Origin: Astropecten irregularis | Lineage: Eukaryota; Echinodermata; Asteroidea; Paxillosida; Astropectinidae | Length of the DNA: 64,000 bases | Direction: 5' to 3' | Assembly (NCBI GenBank): GCA_963971285.1 | Contig: OZ020262.1 | Span: 1,986,082-2,050,081, forward strand | Notes under the pieces: model-generated | The model's input: only the letters and a program-made list of their open reading frames with translations | What the model was told of the DNA's origin: nothing | The model's database searches: none | Translations under genes and position numbers: made by a program | Shown here: piece after piece, positions 54,716 through 64,000 of the stretch | Layout: every line of letters begins with the position of its first letter | Position numbering within the stretch: position 1 is the stretch's first letter

Positions 54716-55725
54716 TCTTAAAATAATCTTAAGACTTTATAGACCTGTCATTTTTGAGCTATAAATGGTCGGTTTCCCCACTTTTACTGTGCAAATTCGT
54801 CTTTTTGGGCCGAAATAATGCACCATCGCAGCACGGTTTTGCTTACAACTCAGGACGCCCTCAACCGATTTCTTAGGTTCCTCCGGGATAACCAAGAGCA
54901 GATGTTTCTCTACAACCTTTGTTAAAATGAAGCTGATTGGCCAAAATAAAGACCTATCATTTTCAGCCCAAAGATTTTGAGCCAATCAAAACCACTGTTA
55001 AATACTGCATTGGAACGTGCATGACCAGCTGAATGATAAACGAAATTCTTCAGTAGTGTGCTGTTTCTCTACGATACGTTCTCCCCTTAGAATTCTTCTC
55101 AGACTCTAAAAAGTATACGAGAATAAAGGTGATAATATGGGGATTCCCGTCATCTAAACAAATTTGCAGTATCTTGTCGGAATATTCTATAATTGTGCTG
55201 TAAATGTTGCCTTTGAACGCGAAGAAAATCAGCTTGTTGATACGCCATGCATGGCTTGAGCAGGGGACACTGAGATTTCCGGACAAGTCCATTTTTGTGT
55301 AGGTGTGGAAATACTTCTTGTAGTGGTAAAACTCATCTCATTATGGAAAAGATGCCTCACAAATCCAATTGGATATGGATGGAAACATGTACTATAGAAT
55401 GTACTATATTAGTGTTTTTTTAATAAGTCAAGAGTTGTTAATGGGTCAAGTCATGACTTCCTCTGTCTTTGTCTATATACCACCCACCCCACCTCGAAAG
55501 TTGAGTATTCCAAAGCCTTGACAATCCCTCTTCACGGTTGAGCGAACACCCACACACTGTTCGTGAGCTAAGATCACACACAGAACCAAAGTGGATGCAC
55601 AGCATTTATTTCACATTCTTAAGTAGTCAAACTGGCCCAAACAAATCGATATGGATTCTGACACGCCGGAATGACCGTCAAGTTCCGTTGATTTTGGTTA
55701 CTTTGCGCATGCCCTCTGTGGTAAA

Positions 55726-56237
55726 GGTGTACAAGCAGGTCCGATACCTATAAAGGGAATAAAAACAACTTAATAGTTTCTAATGTTCCAAAATGATAAT
55801 TTTTACTTTCAGCAAATGTTCCTGAGTCCGTAAAAGTTAAATCCCCAGATAGAAGAATTTTGTGCAACATTTCAGAGTTAAAAATACAATTTTCTTACCT
55901 GTTTGTTGCAAACTTCAAAACAGCCCGTCGGCCATTTTGTCTGGTCTGGCTTGTCAAATTTAGTCTGGTATCTACAACCAACGTATTTAATTTGAAAGTC
56001 CATACAATGAGAGCAGACACTAGACCATATTCTCGTCTGCGCGTCTGTGGCCATTACGTGCGTTCATTACCGTTTTTAGCCCATAATTTCCCTCAAAAAT
56101 CAAAGCCCTGCCCTTTTTCCACAAATTTGACCTTGGTAATAATATTAAAGAGGACACCACGAACGTTTATTTAGGTAAATTTCTATATAAAAAGTTGTTT
56201 TATTCCCTTTATAGGTATCGGACCTGCTTGTACACTG
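55726..56237. mobile_element. TIR element, relative of the GGGGATTGT family
   Basis: Inverted ends GTGTACAAGCAGGTCCGATA and TATCGGACCTGCTTGTACAC, continuing CCTATAAAGGGAATAAAA in both. Interior blocks TTTCAGCAAATGTTCCTGAG and AATCAAAGCCCTGCCC are as in 41976-42498. Flanks TGGTAAAG and TGTTAGTA are at best a decayed 8-bp TSD. Confidence 0.72.
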
Positions 56238-56560
56238 TTAGTACCCTCTCTGTAATACTCCTACTCCCCTGTAACGTGTCTTGACCAATCAGAGATCGAC
56301 TTCTTGATGGAACTTTTAGTAACCAATCAGAAACAGAACTAACAAACCAGTTAGGGCACTGTCACCATGTTTATTTACCTGTGACTGGGTTCTGTCGCTG
56401 TCGTTGTTTTTATCCCATAATTTCCCTCATAAATCAAAACCCTGCCCTCTTTCCACAAAATTAATCCTGTTGTTATTCAGAATGGAGACAGTAAGTTTGT
56501 AGGTTTAAAAGTAAGTGTCCGTTCTATTATAGGAACAGGGTCCCCAACTTTACAATCCCC

Positions 56561-56672
56561 GTAACGGGTGCACTGAACATGCTGAACTCCCTTTTTTAAT
56601 TTTAGGGTTGACGACCGTCAACACCAAAATTAAAAAAGGGAGTTGAGCGCACGCCCCAGTTACTGGGTCTAG
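56561..56672. mobile_element. Deletion derivative of the 52079-52535 family
   Basis: Both ends of the family (GTAACGGGTGCACTG...AACTCCCTTTTTT and AAAAAAGGGAGTTGAGCG...CCCCAGTTACTGGGTCTA) lie about 45 bp apart around a GGGTTGACGACCGTCAACACC-like core. No TSD is clear. Confidence 0.55.
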
Positions 56673-59600
56673 GTTTTTTAAACAACAAGAAAGTGTTTAT
56701 TTTGCCGGCACCATCATGCATTCTTCTTGTTGGTCATGCCGGCCTCCTTCTCTAAGGTTATGTTGCCGAAGGTAGCCTGCAGTTATCGGTTCCCGATAGG
56801 GTAACGGGCAAACGTCTCTAAAACAGAAATTAAATGTAGTTTCAGAAAATCACTGAACTGGACACTTCCAGATTATAATCTGTAAAAATCCTTGAAGTTC
56901 AAGTCTTTTCTTCAGAAACATTGTCAGTCGTTTACAGCGACACCGATTCCGCTATGTAAACAAAGCGTCACTAGTTTTCGGTACCTTGGCTGCGCGGCAA
57001 AGTTTGTTGACATCGGAGAAGCTATGGTGCGCCAAGTCACTCAAAAATGGCTGGAATGGCTGCGATAACTGGTCTTCCATTTATTAATTACGGTTTGCAA
57101 AAAAAAAAAACAGAAAAAATTGAATAATGTCATTGAAAAAAAATATATTAGGCCTATACCCAGCAATATGCATTTCATTACAATTTATTGTATTTTTGTC
57201 TTATGTTCATACATTAAAAAATAATAAAATAAATAAAAATCTAATTTTTATATCTTGATGAAAAAAAATTGTATTTTGCATTAAATTATTGTCACATCAT
57301 TTTTATAATGTCTGGCATCATTATGAGAGGCCTAAACGTGGACAGCTTAAGTTTATTCAGCTTATTAAAGTTTCAAGTTAAAAGAGAAAAATAAGACAAT
57401 GGCACTTCGATTTGAGAAAGACTTTAACACATGTATAAGGTTTGTCACATTGGCATTCCATAAAAACCCAGATCGCAACGGGATCACGTGACCTGCCGTC
57501 TGACATTGGAAGAATGAAAGTTGCTCGAGCAGACGACAGTTTAGTTTGGAACATTTGACCACAGATTATGTCTTTTCTAAACGTTTGAACATTGGTCTTA
57601 AAATGCATAAGTAATCTATACCCAAAATTACATAGTTTGTTAACTTTCGAGTATCACTCACAACTGGAAACTTTATTCTCAACATCCTGAATGTCGGAGA
57701 TAGCGGTGAGTGTAGTCATCACTTCAGGGATACTGATCCAGAAGTATCACGCACAGTCCCGCGGTAAATGGGAATCACATTTCGTTACCGAAAACATATG
57801 TCTATTGGAAACTCATGACCGGGCGATACATTCTTATACTTCAAATTAGTTAAAGGGAGCATATAGGATTTGCAAGGCCTCCAAATTTTTTTTCGAGTTT
57901 GAGACAGAAAATGGACTCAACAGTTCGTTAACAGTGCAAACAGTCACCATGGGAAATCTTGGTTCATCAGATGCTGGGTTTTTCAAGCAAATCAAGATTT
58001 AGTGTCTTTTCCAAAGATCGTTCGTCCGAACGATTTTTGGAACAAACATAAAGTAAACTATTCTTCATGTTTTATAAGAAAAATCCAGTCGGGTCTTCGC
58101 TACTTTCTCGTGACTCAGATGTCCGATTGAGCTCAAATCTTCACATGTTTTTTATTTCATGTACATGTTTGAGCAGACAAAGTATGAGTGCAGTCCTGTG
58201 ACCTTTACCAATCATGTATAGTACCTTTAATATTGGGAATGGCAAAATAGCTTTTGCAGGAAGATTGCCGGTGCCGGCAAAATATTAACTGCCAAACAAC
58301 ACACAGCGAAAAATCCCTTACACGAATTGGCACTAAACGGCCGAAAGAGGGCGTCACGTTCATCTCATTATGTGACATCATCGCGCTGACCAAAAATGGA
58401 AGTTTTCATGAATTGAACTGACACGCATGGGCACATACTCAGCAACACCCACTCAAATCATTGACAGCCCTCGCCACAATCTTCGACCTTTTGACCGTTT
58501 TTTGTGACCCACCCGACGTTCGAGAACTCGCGGACTCCGCGGTCGTATTTGAACTTTGGTTTAGCTGTATTTTTTGCCATTTTACCGCGAAACCGCGCCA
58601 CTGTGTGATTGTGTGAGTGTGATTGTTAGGTCGTTGAATATTCATAGCAACATGTGTTGGGTCTGTTGGTTGTGTATACTGAGAAAGCGCTACATGAATA
58701 TGCATAGAATTGCATGGTCACCCGGAGATGTCGTACGGCCGACCGTTGATCGTTACGTAGTCGTACACTGTGTGTGTTTGCATAGGCACATCGCGTGATG
58801 CGTGCTCCATACGTGCCTGCAACGGCCCTGTGCGCATGCGTAACGAGTTGGGCCAGCACATGGTTTGCCTTTTACTAGCCCATCGGGCAACTAAGGAAGT
58901 GAGTCTAGCTAGCCCAGAGTGGTTTTTGCTAGACATTGTACGCCGGGCTAGTACTGTACTATTTCGAGCCCTGCTTAATAAAAACTTGTTTCACTTAACC
59001 GATTGGGTATACCCGTTAATACCCTAGCGTTTTTATATAGTGTCAAACGCGGTTGATCAAGTTCTCCCTCCCCCTCCCCATTGAGTATACCCACACTTAC
59101 CCTAGGCCTTATAATACAAGTGAGTATATAGGCAGAGTATATTTTTGCGCATAATTTCAAGTAGATTGATGCCATTTTGGGAGACGTTTGACACTTAAAC
59201 CAACCAAATCATTAAGACACTTTCAGTCTTTGTCAATCCCCTCCAAAGACTTGGGGAGGGGATAAAGGATCACGATTTCCTTTCATTCTTCTTCAGCAGA
59301 CACTATCACCATTGTTTGATAACAAAGAGTAACAGTACTTATTTAATTTTCACATCCGGAGGACGTGATAAACCATCATAGGATTTCTCAGAAAATGAGC
59401 GGATATTTGCAGGATGACGTGAGAAGACACCGTACCTCATGATGCCAGTGACGGATGACGCTTTGGTAGAAGCTTTCTCAGTTGCGGATGACGTGAGAAA
59501 GCGCGATCATTTTCTGTTGTGATCAGCGGATGACAGGGATTTTTCAAGCTTGGATACGGCCAGTTGTGTAGGCCGTGTTCGCTGTGGAATGCATCGCCCA

Positions 59601-60540
59601 CATGCTATACTATTGTCTCTGCTTGCTCAACCATGGAGCATTGGGCAGTTGCGTCAGTGGCTATCCTTCTATTGCCCATTCCATTCAAGTTGGACTGTCA
59701 AACAATTCACAGGGATATTTCATACTGGATCTTGTCTTTGATAGTCAGCATTATTTTTTATTATTTCGTCACCATATCCAGTAACACTTGACAAAATCTA
59801 CAAATCCTACAAATTTTTCCACTTTACTCCCGAACAATGATTATATAACAACCTTTTGTGTTAGGCTTATTGCTAATTGGCTCACCATTGTTCACATTTC
59901 TGCTTGCTGACCACCTATAGAATTCTGTTGGTAAGCTGACCAGCATGCCTTTGTTCCCTTTTTCTTGTTTAATATGGAAAGCATCAGCGTTTCCCTCCCA
60001 TGTCCAGGAAGAGATCCTCTGTCTCTGCTCGCTCAACCATGGAGCTTTGAGTCAACTGCTATCTCTGCACTCCCCCTCTCCTTTCCAGCAGGGCTGTCAA
60101 CGCAATTTTGAACAAACTTAAGAAATATGAAACAAATACATGTATAACTAGACCTGTGTTTGTTGGTAACAAACACTGAGCTGTAAAAACTAAACATGTA
60201 TACAATTGGCCCAGTATAGAGAAATAGCCTAACAACGTAAACAACATTATGAGCAACGTCGTCACTCCTCCATCAATATACACGTATGCATACACACGAC
60301 AGCCGTGAGAAACACTGAAATGGCAGAGACTACTATAGGCCAGTGAGCGTAGAATGTATGGTAGTGCTTATGGGCAGTGGAAACAGCAAAATGATTGGTT
60401 TTCTAGCTCATTGTGCTCCGTTCACGTGTACACATTTAGCCGACTACTAAAGATAGCCATATCAGCAGTCCAAAAAGTTCCACAACCCGTGTTTTGTGTT
60501 ATATTGACTGTAAATGGCAACATTAATTATACAAATAAAT
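56673..60540. other. Intergenic, repeat fragments only
   Basis: No gene, RNA or complete element recognised. Fragments shared with other places: ACACGAATTGGCACTAAACG near 58318 (also 52356), GGAAGTGAGTCTAGCTAGCC at 58893 (also 28054), and GCTCAACCATGGAGC at 59625 and 60031 (related to 2966). Several 60-100 residue open frames show no domain. Confidence 0.45.
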
Positions 60541-61300
60541 CAATAAAAAAATAGGCGATGACGTCATTGTGACGTCACTTCACATTTGGAATACTAGTAT
60601 CATTCCCTACCTATCTACCAAGTTTCACTACGATCGGATATTCACTTATATGTGTTTCTGGAAAAAAATTTATCAAAATTAATTATTCAAAAATCAATAT
60701 AAAATCAGTCGATGACGTAATCGTGACGAAACTTCAGATTTTGAATACTAGTACCATTCCCTACCTATTCACCAAGTTTCATCACCATCGGATATTCCCT
60801 TATACGTGAATCAGAAAATCGGCTTTTTGATGACGTCATCATGACGTCACCACTTTTTGGTATTTTGTGGCATGTGCCTATAGCCTAACAAACATTTTGA
60901 CGAAAGAATTTCGAAAATACGATTTGTCGTTCATTAGATATAAAGAAAAGGTCCAAAAATTGAATAATTCGTATAAAATCGCACGATGACGTCATCAACA
61001 CGTGACTGCAATTTTTGTGTAAAACACGTCCCCATATACTTGTATACCAAGTTTGAGTTGCACCGGACTTGCAGTTCCGGAGATAAATAGCCCTGAAATT
61101 TGCACTTTTATGATGACGTCATGGTGCACGTGATGACGTCATGATGACGAAATGTTTCGGCATGGCACCTGGGGTGGTGGTCTAACTATGTGCCAAGTAT
61201 GAAGTTGATCGGAACTGGCATAAGGGTAGAAGTGACTTGTAGAAAGACCCTATGTTATGTCTATGGGAAAAAAGTGGAATAAAAAAAATTAAAAACTAGA
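60541..61300. repeat. CRE-palindrome repeat block
   Basis: Six or so ATGACGTCAT-type motifs (60557, 60710 decayed, 60829, 60985, 61111 and 61131), each followed by a CCAAGTTTCAxxxCGATCGG-like block about 60-90 bp later. Degenerate tandem units similar to 30400-30960. Confidence 0.6.
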
Positions 61301-64000
61301 GATCTATGGCTGTTGCAAACAGCACATAGGGCTTTTCCGAAAATGATATTATAAATTGATATACACATATATGTAAACTGTTATACAAAGAAAGCAAAGG
61401 GACCCCTTAATGGACATTTAAAAACAAGAATCATGATCATAGCTCTTACCACTTTTAAATGACGAGCTACTTCCTGTTTAACCGGAAGTAGAGGTCACAG
61501 AGGTCAAGCATTTTGTCACAAAGAAAGACCTTGCCTAACAATCACTTTTGGTGAAAGAATCATGATCAAAGCTCTTACCACTTTTAAATGAGGAGCTACT
61601 TCCTGTTTGACCGGAAGTAGAAGTCACAGGGGTCAAACAATGTGTCACAAAGAAAGACCTTGCATAACAATCACTTTTGGTGAAAAAATCATGATCATAG
61701 CTATTACCACTTTTAAATGAGGAGCTACTTCCTGTTTGACCGGAAGTAGAGGTCACATAGGTCAAGCAATGTGTCCCAAAGAAAGACCTTGCCTAACATT
61801 GATATTTGGTGAAAGAATCATGATCCTAGCTCTTACCACTTTTAAATGAGGAGCTACTTCCTGTTTGACCGGAAGTAGAGGTCACAGAGGTCAAGCAATG
61901 TGTCACAAATGAAAGACCTTGCCTAACATTGTCTATTGGTGAAAGAATCATGATCATAGCTCTTACCACTTTTAAATGAGGAGCTACTTCCTGTTTGACC
62001 GGAAGTAGAGGTCACAGAGGTCAAGCAATGTGTAACAAATGAAAGACCTTGCCTAACATTGATATTTGGTGAAAGAATCGTGATTCTAGCTCTTACCACT
62101 TTTAAATGAGGAGCCACTTCCTGTTTGACCGGAAGTAGAGGTCACAGAGGTCAAACAATGTGTCGTAAAGAAAGACCTTACCTAACATTGACATTTGGAG
62201 AAGGAATCAACTTAATATCTCAAACGGTTGATTTTTTGTTGATTTTTAAAGATTTTGATTATTAAATTTAAATCGCTTGTAATTTGACACCTGATGACGT
62301 CATGATGACGTCATTATTCGGCATACATCTACGCTATAGGGGCTTTACTTGGACCAAGTTTGGTTAAAATTGATTGCTTAAAAGTGACCAAAGTGGCGTG
62401 TAGAAAAAGTCTATGGTAACTCGAGCGACAAGAAGAGGAAGAAGAAAAAACTAGAGATCTATGGCTGTTGCAAACAGCACATAGGGCTTTTCCGAAAATG
62501 ATATTATAAATTGGTATACACATATATGTAAACTGTTATACAAAGAAAGCAAAGGGACCCCTTAATGGACATTTAAAAACAAGAATCATGATCATAGCTC
62601 TTACCACTTTTAAATGACGAGCTACTTCCTGTTTAACCGGAAGTAGAGGTCACAGAGGTCAAGCATTTTGTCACAAAGAAAGACCTTGCCTAACAATCAC
62701 TTTTGGTGAAAGAATCATGATCAAAGCTCTTACCACTTTTAAATGAGAAGCTACTTCCTGTTTGACCGGAAGTAGAAGTCACAGGGGTCAAACAATGTGT
62801 CACAAAGAAAGACCTTGCATAACAATCACTTTTGGTGAAAGAATCATGATCATAGCTCTTACCACTTTTAAATGAGGAGCTACTTCCTGTTTGACCGGAA
62901 GTAGAGGTCACATAGGTCAAGCAATGTGTCCCAAAGAAAGACCTTGCCTAACATTGATATTTGGTGAAAGAATCATGATCCTAGCTCTTACCACTTTTAA
63001 ATGAGGAGCTACTTCCTGTTTGACCGGAAGTAGAGGTCACAGAGGTCAAGCAATGTGTCACAAAGAAAGACCTTGCCTAACATTGATATTTGGTGAAAGA
63101 ATCGTGATCCTAGCTCTTACCACTTTTAAATGAGGAGCCACTTCCTGTTTGACCGGAAGTAGAGGTCACAGAGGTCAAACAATGTGTCGTAAAGAAAGAC
63201 CTTACCTAACATTGACATTTGGCGAAGGAATCAACTTAATATCTCAAACGGTTGATTTTTTGTTGATTTTTAAAGATTTTGATTATTAAATTTAAATCGC
63301 TTGTAATTTGACACCTGATGACGTCACGATGACGTCATTATTCGGCATACATCTACGCTATAGGGGCTTTACTTTGACCAAGTTTGGTTAAAATTGATTG
63401 CTTAAAAGTGACCAAAGTGGCGTGTAGAAAAAGTCTATGGTAACTCGAGCGACAAGAAGAGGAAGAAGAAAAAACTAGAGGTTGTGTCTGTTGAAAACAG
63501 AACACATGGCTTTTCCGCATATGATATAGAACATTTCTCAAATTGTATAACTTATTTTGTCAGTTTAAGACATGTGGTTTAAAAGTATCAATTATTTCAA
63601 TGTAGAAAACAAATAGTTGCAGGGTTTATGGAACACATTGCTTGTCATTTAGAATTGTGTCACAAAAAAAATTGCCTAACATTGACTTTTGGTGAAAGAA
63701 TCATGATCAAAGCCCTTACCACTTTGAAGTGAGAAGCTACTTCATGTTTGACCGGAAGTAGAGGTCACAGAGGTCAAGCAATGTGTCACAAATGAAAGAC
63801 CTTGCCTAACATTGTCTATTGGTGAAAGAATCATGATCACAGCTCTTACCACTTTTAAATGATGAGCTACTTCCTGTTTGACCGGAAGTAGTGGTCACAG
63901 AGGTCAAGCAATGTGTCACAAAGAAAGACCCTGCCTAACAATCACGTTTGGTGAAAGAAGCAACTTAATATCTCAAACCGTTGATTTTTTGTCGATTTTC
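61300..64000. repeat. Tandem 1155-bp duplication built of 129-bp units
   Basis: The unit of about 129 bp has landmark TACTTCCTGTTTGACCGGAA followed by GTAGAGGTCACAGAGGTCAA. It occurs six times at 61471-62118 (spacings 129, 129, 129, 130, 130), five times at 62626-63143 and twice more from 63740. Each array is followed by CTCAAACGGTTGATTTTTTG, a TGATGACGTCATGATGACGT pair and an AAGAAGAGGAAGAAG tract. A hairpin (CTATGGCTGTT/AACAGCACATAG) precedes the arrays at 61309 and 62459; a diverged one lies near 63485. Arrays 1 and 2 start 1155 bp apart. The block runs off the window. Confidence 0.85.

Larger units (their letters stand above)
51974..56560. mobile_element. Outer GGGGATTGT-family element broken by nested insertions
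   Basis: A perfect 21-bp inverted pair starts GGGGATTGTAAAGTTGGGGA at 51974-51994 and ends at 56540-56560. The right interior (56340-56560) has family blocks CCCATAATTTCCCTCATAAA and CCCTGCCCTCTTTCCACAAA. Inside lie at least four other insertions with their own TSDs, described separately. No TSD was found for the outer element, so its unity is inference. Confidence 0.5.

Noticed and set aside
55050-55292. 80-residue minus-strand frame MDLSGNLSVPCSSHAWRINK...
   Set aside because: No recognisable domain, no neighbouring exon candidates, and it lies within the nested-insertion zone.
58439-59027. Cluster of overlapping 70-90 residue frames on both strands
   Set aside because: Mutually exclusive frames without domain or splice support; part of the region (58866-58940) is a repeat shared with 28035-28105.

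Overview
This is a eukaryotic, repeat-rich window. It carries one recognisable protein-coding gene: the invertebrate orthologue of the fragile-X family (FMR1/FXR1/FXR2). The gene lies on the minus strand, with its start codon at 42887 and its stop at 11274. I assembled it by hand from 14 exons. Every junction is GT-AG, the phases are consistent, and the sum is 2172 nt (723 codons plus stop). The protein has the N-terminal Tudor/Agenet half, the KH0 region, KH1, KH2, arginine-glycine boxes and the conserved C-terminal LVNG end. The single pre-duplication gene, kilobase introns, TACATGTA-rich DNA and foldback elements suggest a marine invertebrate, perhaps an echinoderm or hemichordate. That placement is inference; I cannot name the species.

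Layout. 1-7000: intergenic DNA with MITEs, a LINE relic, a 21-bp minisatellite and a tRNA-derived repeat. 6960-11273: a repeat-poor AT-rich stretch just past the stop codon, plausibly a long 3' UTR. 11274-42887: the gene. Its introns hold TTAA-flanked MITEs, a decayed DIRS-like tyrosine-recombinase retroelement, hAT-type elements with 8-bp target-site duplications (TSDs), a 2.3-kb minisatellite (intron 8), CRE-like palindromic repeats and a 1.9-kb long-TIR transposon that landed inside a tRNA-derived repeat (intron 1). 42888-45930: upstream region with no gene recognised. 46138-50494: a giant foldback element with a 51-bp minisatellite near its inversion centre. 50795-51927: a second foldback. 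51974-56672: a nest of insertions, four of which keep readable TSDs. 56673-60540: nothing recognised beyond repeat fragments. 60541-64000: a CRE-palindrome repeat family with a roughly 1155-bp tandem duplication, itself built of 129-bp units; the same family appears at 1-437.

Most long open frames in the window are by-products of minisatellites whose unit length is a multiple of three (21, 51, 69 and 129 bp) and are not genes. The main novelty is in the mobile DNA: three elements with 9-bp TSDs and TAG...CTA termini, two large foldbacks, a tRNA-derived family with circularly permuted modules, and a stack of insertions that can be undone step by step from their TSDs.
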